A program made the position numbers and the translations under genes. The notes under the pieces were generated by a model that saw only the letters and a program-made list of their open reading frames with translations, was not told where the DNA came from and ran no database searches. Below are positions 40,284 through 55,769 of a stretch of 64,000 bases of DNA, piece by piece (within the stretch, counting starts at the first letter, position 1; the number at the start of each line of letters is the position of its first letter). Source of the DNA: Deinococcus sp. LM3 (GTDB lineage Bacteria; Deinococcota; Deinococci; Deinococcales; Deinococcaceae); contig NZ_MUFV01000001.1 of the NCBI RefSeq assembly GCF_002017875.1, positions 186,001 through 250,000 on the forward strand, read 5' to 3'.

Positions 40284-40691
40284 ATGAAGAAATTCACACT
40301 CGCACTTCTGCTGCTCGGGACCGGTACGGCGCAGATCGCCCTCAGCCCGGACCTCAACGGCAGCTGGAAGATCGTCGGCTGGACCCTCCCCGACGCCGTC
40401 CCCGTGAAGAACCGCCTGCCGCAGCTGAACATCCAGGGCGACCGCCTGACCGGCACCACCGGCTGTAACCGACTGAACGGCACACTGCGCCTGAACGGCA
40501 ACAGCGTCACCTTCAGCGCCATCAACACCACCCGCATGGCCTGCCCAGCAGCCGTTGCCGCCCAGGAACAGGCGCTGCTCAAGGCCCTCTCCGGCCGCAC
40601 CCTGACCGCCACGCGTGTGCAGGACAGCCTGACCCTCGACACCGGGGCCGGCATGCTGAACATCCGCCGCATGACGGTCCAGACTCCCTGA
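40284..40691 (+). CDS. META-domain (HslJ-like) secreted protein
   Basis: A 135-residue exported protein. The signal peptide covers about 1-17 (MKKFTLALLLLGTGTAQ); the rest is a single META domain: NGSWKIVGW, the hallmark GTTGCNRLNG (about 57-66) and NTTRMACP (about 80-87). The two cysteines can form the conserved disulfide. Related proteins (HslJ) are linked to heat and drug resistance, mechanism unknown. Single gene with a short leader. Confidence 0.85.
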   Translation: MKKFTLALLLLGTGTAQIALSPDLNGSWKIVGWTLPDAVPVKNRLPQLNIQGDRLTGTTGCNRLNGTLRLNGNSVTFSAINTTRMACPAAVAAQEQALLKALSGRTLTATRVQDSLTLDTGAGMLNIRRMTVQTP

Positions 40692-40717
40692 CTGGCCAGC
40701 CCGCCTGACAGCGGTGT

Positions 40718-41443
40718 TCAGGGTTCCCGGCCGTCCGTCATCCAGCGGGCCTCGAACGCGGCGGCCTGGGGCGGAGCGTGCTCCCGCGCCCAGGCGGCCG
40801 CCCCGGCCACGTCGTATACGGTGCGGCGAAACTCAGGAGTCCAGTGACCGGCGCGGCGGGTCAGCAGACCCCAGCGGGCCAGCGGCAGCCTGTCCTTCTG
40901 GCGGGACACCGGGCCGACATTCATGACCGTCACGCCGTCCACGACGGCCAGCATCTCGCGGTGCGTGTGACCCACCACGCAGACCTGCCCTCCCCCGTCC
41001 GCCGTGAAACCGTCCAGTCGCTCGCGCAACTCCGCGAACCGCGCCGGGCGGGTGCGGCCCGCAGGCGTCCCGGTCAACATCAGATCCTCCCAGGGATTGC
41101 GGGGGCTGCCGTGTGCGGCACGCACCTCTCCTCCGGCCACGTCCACTCGTACGGGCAGGTCGGCCAGTCGCGCGGGGAGGTCCGGGGGCAGTTGCGAACG
41201 CAGCCACTCGCGCATGCCCTCCCGCCCGTCCCGCAGCCCCGCCACGCGCTCGTCGGTGTTGCCGCGCACGCTGGGCGGCGCGAACTCAGCCTGCAACGCC
41301 CACGCGGCAGCCGGGTCGGCGGCCCCCCATACCGTATCCCCCAGGTTCAGGATCAGGTCCGGAGCGGCCGCGCGGATGTCGTCCAGCACGGCCCGCAGCG
41401 CGAAGGCGTTGCCATGCACGTCCGACAGGACGGCGATTCTCAG
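40718..41443 (-). CDS. Metallophosphoesterase, probably starting at CTG
   Basis: A 241-residue phosphodiesterase/phosphatase of the YfcE-like family. Metal-binding motifs: LSDVHGN at the start, NLGDTVWGAADP, GNTDE (variant of GNHD), VGHTH. The first aspartate and strand RIAVLSDVHGN are encoded upstream of any ATG, GTG or TTG; the only sensible start in frame is CTG at 41443, which overlaps the previous stop as CTGA. A start at GTG 41419 would delete the metal ligand. Substrate unknown. Confidence 0.75.
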   Translation of the reverse strand: MRIAVLSDVHGNAFALRAVLDDIRAAAPDLILNLGDTVWGAADPAAAWALQAEFAPPSVRGNTDERVAGLRDGREGMREWLRSQLPPDLPARLADLPVRVDVAGGEVRAAHGSPRNPWEDLMLTGTPAGRTRPARFAELRERLDGFTADGGGQVCVVGHTHREMLAVVDGVTVMNVGPVSRQKDRLPLARWGLLTRRAGHWTPEFRRTVYDVAGAAAWAREHAPPQAAAFEARWMTDGREP

Positions 41444-41826
41444 CGCCGACCGCCCGCGCCGGGACGCCGCACCGCCGCGAAGATCAGCGAGAACAGCGCC
41501 ACCGTCACCACGTACCCGACCAGGGACGCGCCGGGACTGAACACCGGGCTCAGGACGTCATGCGCGAACTTGTAGATGGCGTAGGGCACCGCCCAGCCCA
41601 GCGCGAACAGACCCGCGCGCCGCAGGTAATCCGGGGTAACGCTCGCCTGCGGAAAGTACCGCATGGGCAGCAGCATGGCGGGCAGCAGCAGCAACTGCGC
41701 GGCGTAGAACCACCACGGCAGGTTCGGCAGTCCGTACTCCAGCGAGGCGAAAACGATATTCACGACGGCAATCACAGCGCCGGTGATCAGGGCAGTCCTC
41801 AGAAACGGGTTCGTCACGCCCACCAT
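41440..41826 (-). CDS. Small four-helix membrane protein, unknown
   Basis: A 128-residue protein with four hydrophobic segments (about 12-30, 40-58, 70-85 and 100-120) and a basic tail RRPGAGGRR. No family recognised. The start is the ATG at 41826; no clear ribosome site. Its stop overlaps the presumed CTG start of the phosphoesterase, suggesting coupled translation. Confidence 0.55.
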   Translation of the reverse strand: MVGVTNPFLRTALITGAVIAVVNIVFASLEYGLPNLPWWFYAAQLLLLPAMLLPMRYFPQASVTPDYLRRAGLFALGWAVPYAIYKFAHDVLSPVFSPGASLVGYVVTVALFSLIFAAVRRPGAGGRR

Positions 41827-41972
41827 GCTGCCACGAAGCGTCCCATCAAACGACCTGCCCGCATGAAGACACCTGAATCAGCCTTCCCCGTCACCGCCAC
41901 CCGCCGGGCGCGGCCGGATCGCCTCCAACCGCAGCGGGCAGACCACAGTACCGGGGTTCACAACACCTGGGT

Positions 41973-42266
41973 TCACAGGGTGACCCTCACGAAATGCTCG
42001 ACCGTCGGGAACGGATCGTAGAAGTGATGCAGCAGCGAACGCCATTCCTGGTACCCGGGGCTGCCCCGGAAGCCGACCGTGTGGTCCTCCAGCGTCTCCC
42101 ACCAGATCAGTAGCGCGTACCGGTGACGGTCCTCCACGCAACGCTGAAGCTCGTGCCGCACGTACCCGCCCATGCCCGCGACGATGCGCTGCGCCTGCGC
42201 GAAGGCGACCTCGAACGCAGGGCTCTGGCCGGGGCGGATCTGAAGCGTCGCGATTTCCAGAATCAT
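41973..42266 (-). CDS. ABM-domain (antibiotic biosynthesis monooxygenase-like) protein
   Basis: A 97-residue single-domain protein of the dimeric alpha-beta barrel type: MILEIATLQIRPGQSPAFE, ALLIWWETLEDHTVGFRGSPGYQEW and a C-terminal VEHF. Members include cofactor-free monooxygenases and haem-degrading enzymes, but most are uncharacterised. AGGAGG precedes the ATG by seven bases. It stands alone. Confidence 0.8.
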   Translation of the reverse strand: MILEIATLQIRPGQSPAFEVAFAQAQRIVAGMGGYVRHELQRCVEDRHRYALLIWWETLEDHTVGFRGSPGYQEWRSLLHHFYDPFPTVEHFVRVTL

Positions 42267-42361
42267 CTGCCCTCCTGCATACCACGGGGAGACCAGTGCA
42301 CCCGGCCTCCCCGTCCTTCAGCCGCGAAGCGGCGGACCCATCACCTTTCTACCCTCACCTC

Positions 42362-42494
42362 ATACGGATTCCGTTTGTTTCGCTGACAATCCGGAACTTC
42401 ACCGGATTGCCAGCTCCACGTCCGGAACCCGTTTTGCTCCCACTCGCTCTGCTCGGCTTGAATGGCTTTGCAGCCCATTCAATCGGAGTCCGTT

Positions 42495-42495
<1 letters not shown>
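42362..42495 (-). repeat. 134-bp dispersed palindromic repeat, copy 3 (reversed)
   Basis: Reverse complement of copies 1 and 2, same length. Its second hairpin is the perfect pair AATCCGG/CCGGATT, extended by GCTGGC/GTCAGC. In leuA orientation it starts on the last base of the leuA TGA. Confidence 0.9.
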
Positions 42496-44069
<1,574 letters not shown>

Positions 44070-44112
44070 GGCGGGGCTCCTGTAGGGTGGGCGCGTGAGG
44101 GGGATGGGCATG

Positions 44113-44142
44113 AAAAAACCCCGGAGGGGAGTCCTCCGGGGG
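44113..44142 (-). terminator. leuA attenuator terminator
   Basis: On the minus strand, CCCCGGAGG and CCTCCGGGG form a 9-bp stem with a 5-base loop, followed by six T residues, ending 44 bases before the leuA start. Its left arm is also complementary to a segment in the leader (44178-44185), allowing an antiterminator. Confidence 0.85.
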
Positions 44143-44169
44143 CGTTCCAGGCATGCGCTTCGCTGCCGT

Positions 44170-44217
44170 TCACTCCACCGGAGGACGGGTAAGAAGAAGC
44201 AGACCGAACGCGTTCAT
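44170..44217 (-). CDS. leuL: leu leader peptide
   Basis: A 15-codon frame MNAFGLLLLTRPPVE with four leucine codons in a row (CTG CTT CTT CTT). The ATG is seven bases after TACACT, so translation begins at or near the first base of the transcript. Slow reading at low leucine would let TCCTCCGG (44185-44178), lying near the frame's end, pair with CCGGAGGA of the terminator arm and open leuA expression. Confidence 0.8.
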   Translation of the reverse strand: MNAFGLLLLTRPPVE

Positions 44218-44224
44218 GACCCGG

Positions 44225-44254
44225 AGTGTAAGCGCAGTCCGGGACCGCGTGCAA
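44225..44254 (-). promoter_or_regulatory. leu promoter
   Basis: TTGCAC (44254-44249), 18-base spacer, TACACT (44230-44225). The layout matches the ilv promoter exactly in -35 sequence and spacer length. Confidence 0.7.
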
Positions 44255-44323
44255 GAGTTGTCTGGAATGCAGGCACGGCGGGCGGGGAGCGCCGCGCGCA
44301 CCTGATCTCCCGGAGGAGGCAGC

Positions 44324-46108
44324 TTACAGAAGTTGCGCGGCCTGCAGTTCTTCTTTCAGGGCGCGCAGGGTCGGGTATTCCTGCGTCAGCAGTCGCGCGG
44401 CGGACTGAGCCTCGGCCCGGCCGATGAGGGGAGCTGCGTCCCGCAGGGTCCGGGCGGCCGACTGGTAGTGCGCGCGGCTGCGTCCTGCGATGTGGGCGGC
44501 CGCGACCTGAATGATCAGTGCCAGCGCCTGCTCTGCCGGGAGTTGCAGCGCGAGTTGCCGGGCGAGGTCCAGGCCGAGAACGCCGACGGGATCTGGCACG
44601 CCATGCAGGAGTTTCGCGGCGCGTTCCGGCTGCTGTTCGCGCAGCAGCAGCCGGACCAGGGGCGGCAGGTGCGGACCGTCCGGCCGCGCGGCCCAGTGCG
44701 TGATCAGGGTTTCGCGGTCGGCGGGCCAGTCGGGGCTGACGGTCTTCAGCTGCGTGATCCAGAACGGGGCGTCAGCGTGGGCGGGCGGGAGTTGCATCAG
44801 GGCGTCGCGGGCAACGGCGTGCGCCTCGGCGCGTCGGTTCTGTTCGTTCAGGTGCGTGAACAGCCAGCGGCGCGCCCAGGGGTCCGGCCGGGTCCGCGCG
44901 AACGCTTCCAGGTGGGCGAGCGCTCCGCTGTCCTGAAACAGTCCGGCCACCACACTGAGACTGAGTTCGGGGTGTTCCGCGAGCAGCGCGGTCGCCTCTT
45001 CGGGCTGGCCGCTGTCCAGCAGGGCCGCCGTGATCATGAAGGAATCGCCCGTGGCGCGGGCCAGCGCGAGGTTCTCGTGAGCACTCAGGTCACCGGTCGA
45101 GGCCAGAGCGTACAGCGTCCGCGCCCGTCGCTGGCGGGCATACTCCCCGGTTTCACCGTCGTGCAGGCCGCGCACCAACGCCACGGTCCGGGCGCGGTCC
45201 TCTGCAGGCAGTTCAGTGAACAGATCCAGTTGCCCGTCGATTTCATGACCCGGCCAGCCGAGGTTCGCTACGGATTCGTGCAGGGTGCCGAGGGCTGCGC
45301 CCTGCAGTTCGGCGGGCAGGGGCCGGGCCAGCAGGGACAACAGGGCCGCGCGGGCGGGTTCGACCAGGGTGGACAGGTCGTCGAGCGCAAGGTCGGGCTG
45401 CTGTGCGTTCAGGCCGTGACAGCCGTCCAGTGTCGCCTGAATGGCCGCGAGGGCGCTGCGTTGCGCAGCGTGATCTCCGGTGAGGGCCGCCGCGACCAGT
45501 TCCTGGAGTTCTTCCAGCATGGGGGTCAGTTCGCTGAAGTCCGGGCCGTCCCAGTCGTTCTCCCAGTGCCAGTGATCCTCGTCCGGGAGCTCCAGAAGGT
45601 CGAAAGCCACCCGGATTCGTCCGGGCAGGTCGCTGGTGGCGCCCGCGCCGTCCGGTTGAACCTGCGCGGTGGTCGGCTGGGCACTGGACTGGGTGGTGGG
45701 CTGGGTCAGGAGCACGCTCAGCAGGTCCGGCTCGCGTGACAGCATGCGGCGGATGACGGCGCGCAGGGCCGGTGCGTCCAGTGCGTCCAGCGCGGCGTCC
45801 AGCGGCGGAAATTCCCGGAAGTCGTCCGGGGCGGTGACCGCGCGGGCCAGGAGCGCCGCCACGTGCTTGCACCGACCGTCACCCCCGACCGGACAGGAAC
45901 ACACGGCGTCCTGAACCTGACCCCGGTCAATGGTGACGGTGACGCTGTACCGCTCCTGCCCGTGTGCGGAGCCGCGCAGCGTGATCGCCGGGCCGTCCGG
46001 CTGGGCACTCAGGCCAGTGAGGGACGACACGTACGGCTGGCCTTTATGCCACTCGCGCTCTCCGGCGTACGAGAGGGCCGCTGCTTTCTGGAGGGTAAAT
46101 CCGGTCAC
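44324..46108 (-). CDS. SWIM zinc-finger protein
   Basis: A 594-residue protein with an N-terminal SWIM zinc finger (CSCPVGGDGRCKH, about 67-79) after a beta-rich strand pair (ITLRGSAHGQERYSVTVTID). The rest is long helical repeats with many Ala/Leu pairs, suited to protein binding. SWIM proteins bind DNA or proteins; some act in recombination. GTG at 46108 is chosen because TACGCT lies six bases upstream and typical SWIM proteins begin with this helix. No operon partner. Confidence 0.75.
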   Translation of the reverse strand: MTGFTLQKAAALSYAGEREWHKGQPYVSSLTGLSAQPDGPAITLRGSAHGQERYSVTVTIDRGQVQDAVCSCPVGGDGRCKHVAALLARAVTAPDDFREFPPLDAALDALDAPALRAVIRRMLSREPDLLSVLLTQPTTQSSAQPTTAQVQPDGAGATSDLPGRIRVAFDLLELPDEDHWHWENDWDGPDFSELTPMLEELQELVAAALTGDHAAQRSALAAIQATLDGCHGLNAQQPDLALDDLSTLVEPARAALLSLLARPLPAELQGAALGTLHESVANLGWPGHEIDGQLDLFTELPAEDRARTVALVRGLHDGETGEYARQRRARTLYALASTGDLSAHENLALARATGDSFMITAALLDSGQPEEATALLAEHPELSLSVVAGLFQDSGALAHLEAFARTRPDPWARRWLFTHLNEQNRRAEAHAVARDALMQLPPAHADAPFWITQLKTVSPDWPADRETLITHWAARPDGPHLPPLVRLLLREQQPERAAKLLHGVPDPVGVLGLDLARQLALQLPAEQALALIIQVAAAHIAGRSRAHYQSAARTLRDAAPLIGRAEAQSAARLLTQEYPTLRALKEELQAAQLL

Positions 46109-46133
46109 CTGCCCAGCGTACCGGCTGCGCCTC

Positions 46134-48458
46134 TCAGCGGACGCTGGCGCGGAAACAGACGCTACCGGTTTCACCGACGGGAACGGCTCCCAGGCGCACG
46201 CTGATGTCCTGCCCGCTGATGCTGCCGGTGTCGGCGTCGGCGGCCGAGGTGAGGCTCACGGTCCCTGCGGGGCGCGTGACGAGCAGGCCCAGGCCCGCGC
46301 CGAACGCGCCGGGCTGCGGGAGGGTCTGCGGGGGCGAGGTGTCGCGCAGCACGAAGTTCGCGGCGTCACCGCCACTGACCCGGTATGCGATGCAGTACTC
46401 GAGAATCTCGCCGGGCATCGCGATGGACGTGGTGCTGGCCGCGCCGCCGCGCGTGACGTTGCGCACGCTCTTGGTCAGGATCACGACGGGCGGCTGGGCA
46501 GCCACGGTGACGGTATCGCTGGCGGCGTTGTTGCCGGTCTGCGCGGCCGCTTCCCCTCCTCCGCTCACGCTGGCGGTGTTGGTGTACGTACCGTCCGGGC
46601 TGACGAGGACGGTCAGCGTCACGTCCGGGTAGCTGCCGCCGGGGTTCAGGGGGTCGGCGCGGGTGCAGCGCAGCGGCGACACGGTACAGGTCCAGCCGGG
46701 CCCGCTGATGCTCTGCGCGGTCATCCCGGCGGGCAGGGTGTCGGTCAGGGTGACGGTACCGGTCGTGGGGGCGGGTCCGGCGTTCGAGACGCGCAGCGTG
46801 AACGTGCCGGGCACGCCGGTGCGGAAGCTGCTGGTGTGGGTTTTCGTGACGCTGAGGTCCGGGCCGGCGACGGTCACGCGGGCCGGTTGATCTCCGGCGG
46901 TCACGGGGTCGCTGTCGCTGGTGTCCGAGACGGCCGTGCCCAGGGTCTGCTGACGGTAGTTGACCGTGCCGGTGTTGTCGATGACGGTGCCGCCGGGCGT
47001 TCCGGCATTCACGGTGACCCGGAACCGCACCCGGCTTTCCTCGTTGGGCAGGACCGATCCGCCTGTGGCGGCGGTCGCGCCGGTGCCCACCCGGAACACC
47101 ACGCGGTTGCCGGCCGCGTCGAATTCCGCCTGGTCGTCGCCGGCCAGGTCCGTTTTCGGGCCGGCGTTCGCGCCGGTGATGGTCATGGAGCTCGGCAGGT
47201 AGGTGGTGCCGGCCGGGATGGGGTCGGTCAGGACGACGTTCAGGGCGCCGTCGTTCCCCTGGTTGCGGATCACCAGTTCGTATTCCAGGGTGTCGCCGGG
47301 CAGCAGCACGCCGCCGTTCAGGTCGGTGACGGTCTTGGTCAGGGCGTCCTTGATGTTCGGGACGAAGATCTCGGTGGCCAGGGTGATCACGCCGGGGAAG
47401 ATCACGTCGCTGTTCGTGCCGATCACGCGCACCACGGCGGAGGTGCTGCCGTTCGGGAGGGGCGTGTTCGGCGTGAAGGTGTCCATGTCCACGCCCAGGG
47501 TGTTCGTGAAGGTGGGGGCGCGGCCCCCGGTGACGTCCGTGCCGCCGCCCGCCGCGCCCGTCGTGACCGAGATGGTCGAGTTGAACACGTCGTTGACCGG
47601 GTTGACGGTGTTCGACACGGTGTTCAGGGTGGCGGTGGTCGGCCCGAAGCGCAGGCTGCCCTGCGGGTTGGCGGACGCGCCCTCCTGGGAGCCACGGTCA
47701 CCGTCGTACGCGACGACGCCGATGGTGCTCCTGACCGTGCCCACGCTGGGCGTGATGAACCCACTGACCGAGATGTCCACCGGAACGGCGGCGTTGTTCG
47801 CCTGGAGGAAACCGTCGAACACCGCGAGGTTCCGGGTCGGCTGGGCCGGGTTGCGGTACGCGACGACCAGCGTCCAACTGGCCCAGTTGTTGCTGCCGGC
47901 CGTACTGGCCACGTTCCCGGCGGTGTACCGGCCGCTGCCGCCGGCCTGCACGAGGGCCGTGACGTCCACGAACGACTGGTAGTTGCTCCCGATGGCACTG
48001 GTGCGCGTGGCGGTCAGCGCGACGCTGCTGCCGGCGGTGGCGGGCGTGGCGAGACGCACGGCGGCGCGGTTGGCGGCGCTGCTGCTGACGCCCGACCAGT
48101 ACAGTCCGGCGAACAGGACGCTGCTGCCGCTGCCCAGCGTCAGGGTGGCGGAGCTGGAGTTGGTGGTCAGGGGGTCCGTGTCGGTATCCACGGCCTGCAT
48201 GTACACGCCGTTGTTGGTGGCGGTCCCACCAGACCGGGCGGTGTTGCAGGCCGTGATCTGCGCGGCGGTGGCGGGGGAGGTCGTCAGACAGTGGAAGTTC
48301 ACGTTCCCGATCAGCACGATGTCGCCGTTCGTGGCCTGATTGCTGTAGCGGGTGCCGAACGCCTGCTGTGCCGACGCGCTTCCCAGCAGCGCCAGGAGGG
48401 TCAGCAGCGTTCCCAACAGGAGTGTCGGAATCTGCAGGGGGTATGGGGGCAGGCGCAT
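46134..48458 (-). CDS. Secreted DUF11-repeat surface protein
   Basis: A 774-residue exported protein. The signal peptide (about 1-32) ends GSASAQQ. The first 350 residues are beta-rich with VLFAGLYWSG and WTLVVAYRNP, like bacterial surface adhesion-type modules; then come at least two DUF11 repeats (about 375-480 and 500-610; hallmarks DTLEYELVIRNQGND, LPAGMTAQSISGPGW) and a C-terminal cysteine-containing module. No anchor motif is visible. It may contribute to cell-envelope structure. GAGAGG precedes ATG; a TAAGGT box lies just upstream. Confidence 0.8.
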   Translation of the reverse strand: MRLPPYPLQIPTLLLGTLLTLLALLGSASAQQAFGTRYSNQATNGDIVLIGNVNFHCLTTSPATAAQITACNTARSGGTATNNGVYMQAVDTDTDPLTTNSSSATLTLGSGSSVLFAGLYWSGVSSSAANRAAVRLATPATAGSSVALTATRTSAIGSNYQSFVDVTALVQAGGSGRYTAGNVASTAGSNNWASWTLVVAYRNPAQPTRNLAVFDGFLQANNAAVPVDISVSGFITPSVGTVRSTIGVVAYDGDRGSQEGASANPQGSLRFGPTTATLNTVSNTVNPVNDVFNSTISVTTGAAGGGTDVTGGRAPTFTNTLGVDMDTFTPNTPLPNGSTSAVVRVIGTNSDVIFPGVITLATEIFVPNIKDALTKTVTDLNGGVLLPGDTLEYELVIRNQGNDGALNVVLTDPIPAGTTYLPSSMTITGANAGPKTDLAGDDQAEFDAAGNRVVFRVGTGATAATGGSVLPNEESRVRFRVTVNAGTPGGTVIDNTGTVNYRQQTLGTAVSDTSDSDPVTAGDQPARVTVAGPDLSVTKTHTSSFRTGVPGTFTLRVSNAGPAPTTGTVTLTDTLPAGMTAQSISGPGWTCTVSPLRCTRADPLNPGGSYPDVTLTVLVSPDGTYTNTASVSGGGEAAAQTGNNAASDTVTVAAQPPVVILTKSVRNVTRGGAASTTSIAMPGEILEYCIAYRVSGGDAANFVLRDTSPPQTLPQPGAFGAGLGLLVTRPAGTVSLTSAADADTGSISGQDISVRLGAVPVGETGSVCFRASVR

Positions 48459-48540
48459 GGTGCCTCTCACCTTAAGCCCCGGCGCATGTCGATTTCCTCA
48501 CATCTGCGCACTCCCCCACCGGGGGCGCCGAGGTACAGCA

Positions 48541-48579
48541 CAGAGGCCGGGCCTCCCTTCACGGAATGCCCGGCCCCTG
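48541..48579. terminator. Hairpin after ilvC
   Basis: CAGAGGCCGGGC and GCCCGGCCCCTG pair across a 15-base loop with minor mismatch, between ilvC and the DUF11 gene leader. It probably ends the ilvBNC transcript. Confidence 0.5.
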
Positions 48580-48591
48580 AACTTCGGGTGC

Positions 48592-49602
<1,011 letters not shown>

Positions 49603-49664
49603 GTTGGGGATTCTCCTACAGAAAGTGAGTGGGGGCAGGGTGTGGGCTAGGCGGGTTCATGGGG

Positions 49665-49727
49665 TGGATGGTTGATAGTTGAAGGTTGACGGGTTTTCTT
49701 TCGACCATCGACCATCGACCATCGACC
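49665..49727. repeat. Heptamer-based palindromic repeat A
   Basis: Left half has GGTTGAT, AGTTGAA, GGTTGAC units; right half has CGACCAT repeated three times plus CGACC (49702-49727). The halves can pair. It ends at the first base of the ilvN stop codon on the minus strand. Confidence 0.6.
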
Positions 49728-50349
49728 TAGAACAGGTTGGGGACTTCGCGGGCGCGTTCCTCGCGGGGCTGTTCGATCTGCACGGCAGGCTTGAGGGCCT
49801 GCGTCTCGCCGTGGTACACGTGGCCGGGAATGTCGGCGTTGCTGCCGCGTGTCAGGGCGATGCGGCCGGTACGCATGGTTTCCAGGATGCCGAAGGGACG
49901 CATCTGCTCGATGAAGGCGGTCAGTTTGCCCTCGTCGCCCGTGACCTCGAAGGTCAGGGCGTGGCGGCCCACGTCCACGATGCGGCTGCGGAAGTCCTCG
50001 GCGATCTGGCGGACCTCGACGCGGTTCTCGGGCGTGATGGCGACCTTCACGAGGACCAGTTCGCGGTCCACGTACTTCTCGAGGCTGTGGTCGATGATGC
50101 GGACCACGTCGTGCAGTTTCTCCAGTTGCCGGATGGCCTGCTCGACCACGCCCCGGTCACCGCTGACGACGATGGTCATGCGGGACACGCCGGGGTGCTC
50201 GGTGCTGCCGACCGACAGGCTCTTGATGTTGTACCCACGCCGGCCGAACAGGGCCGTGATGCGGGTCAGGACGCGGGGTTCGTCGCGGACCAGGATGGAC
50301 AGCAGTTGCTCGGGGTTGGGTTCGTACTGGTGGGGAATGGTTGCCTGTG

Positions 50350-50353
<4 letters not shown>
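49727..50353 (-). CDS. ilvN: Acetolactate synthase regulatory subunit
   Basis: Small subunit that gives valine feedback control to IlvB. A 208-residue protein with an N-terminal ACT domain (LLSILVRDEPRVLTRITALFGRRGYNI, about 17-43) and the conserved C-terminal half (LVLVKVAITPENRVEVRQIAEDFRSRIVDV). Stop of ilvB and this ATG overlap by four bases. Confidence 0.96.
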
Positions 50354-52113
<1,760 letters not shown>

Positions 52114-52182
52114 GACTCCTCCTTACCTGCCTGCTGGACCTGCCTGCTGAACCTGCTGAACTGCCGTGCCCTGCTGAGAATG

Positions 52183-52207
52183 AAAAACCCCCGCTGGTGG
52201 GCGGGGG
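52183..52207 (-). terminator. ilvBNC attenuator terminator
   Basis: On the minus strand CCCCCGC and GCGGGGG form a 7-bp stem with a 6-base loop followed by five T residues. A segment CGGGGGT in the leader (complement of 52241-52247) can pair with ACCCCCG of this hairpin as antiterminator. Confidence 0.82.
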
Positions 52208-52228
52208 TGTGCGAAGTGGCGCGGACGC

Positions 52229-52282
52229 CTAGCCTCGGAAACCCCCGATGCTAAGAAGTACCACCACGATCTGCGCACTCAT
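52229..52282 (-). CDS. ilvL: ilv leader peptide
   Basis: A 17-codon frame MSAQIVVVLLSIGGFRG with Ile-Val-Val-Val-Leu-Leu-Ser-Ile, exactly the products of the operon it precedes. The ATG is six bases after TATGGT, so it is at the start of the mRNA. Stalling on these codons would favour the antiterminator. Confidence 0.85.
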   Translation of the reverse strand: MSAQIVVVLLSIGGFRG

Positions 52283-52288
52283 GCCTAC

Positions 52289-52318
52289 ACCATAGGCCGC
52301 GGCCTGAACCGGGTGCAA
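52289..52318 (-). promoter_or_regulatory. ilv promoter
   Basis: TTGCAC (52318-52313), 18-base spacer, TATGGT (52294-52289). Same -35 and spacing as the leu promoter. Confidence 0.7.
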
Positions 52319-52376
52319 GCAGCGTCTAGACCGCCGGGCGTTCCGGCGCCGGGAACAAACGGACGTTCGTGCGTGG

Positions 52377-52439
52377 GGTTGAAGGTCAAAAGGTGATGGT
52401 TGATGGACTTCACATCCATCAACCATCACCCTTTGACCA

Positions 52440-52442
<3 letters not shown>
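52377..52442. repeat. Heptamer-based palindromic repeat B
   Basis: GGTCAAAAGGTGATGGTTGA(TGGA) and its complement form a 24-bp stem with one mismatch and a loop of about 7. It overlaps the vanW stop codon (52440-52442) and shares the GGTTGAT core with repeats A and C. Confidence 0.75.
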
Positions 52443-54137
<1,695 letters not shown>

Positions 54138-54271
54138 CGCTGCACAGTGTAAAGAAATTCACGCCGCTGTGCTTGAGGGAAATCACCTTCCCCCCCGGCA
54201 CACCCACGTTCATTAAGTTCCTGACGTTGTGAGGAAGTGTACACCCCCGCCGGGCCGTCCGGCACCAGACG

Positions 54272-54312
54272 TGAAGACACCACCCGCCAGACCTGCCAGG
54301 GGTGATGTCTTC
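54272..54312 (-). terminator. Hairpin after lysJ
   Basis: GAAGACACCACCC and GGGTGATGTCTTC form a 13-bp stem (one G-T pair) about 15 bases after the lysJ stop. There is no T-run. Confidence 0.5.
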
Positions 54313-54325
54313 AGGGACGCGGTGC

Positions 54326-55609
<1,284 letters not shown>

Positions 55610-55720
55610 GCTCTGTGTCCTCCGTGGGGTGCGCGCCCGGCCGGGGCGCGGTTGATGCGACAGTGTAGGCCCTGTGAGGCCCGGTGGACTGTAGGTGTCC
55701 AGCCCACACGATCATGTCAT

Positions 55721-55751
55721 ATGATAGGCCAAACAGACATTTTCTTTTCAA
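55721..55751 (-). promoter_or_regulatory. Possible lysJ promoter
   Basis: TTGAAA (55751-55746) and TATCAT (55726-55721) with a long 19-base spacer lie in an unusually AT-rich patch. A second box TACACT (55667-55662) is nearer the gene. Either could be used. Confidence 0.4.
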
Positions 55752-55769
55752 TCGCTGCGTTCCCGCTTC

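Noticed and set aside
41419..41419. GTG at 41419 as start of the metallophosphoesterase
   Set aside because: It would remove the first metal-binding aspartate and the beta strand before it.
49702..49727. Tandem CGACCAT units as a CRISPR or minisatellite
   Set aside because: Repeat unit is only seven bases without spacers; it belongs to the heptamer palindrome family.
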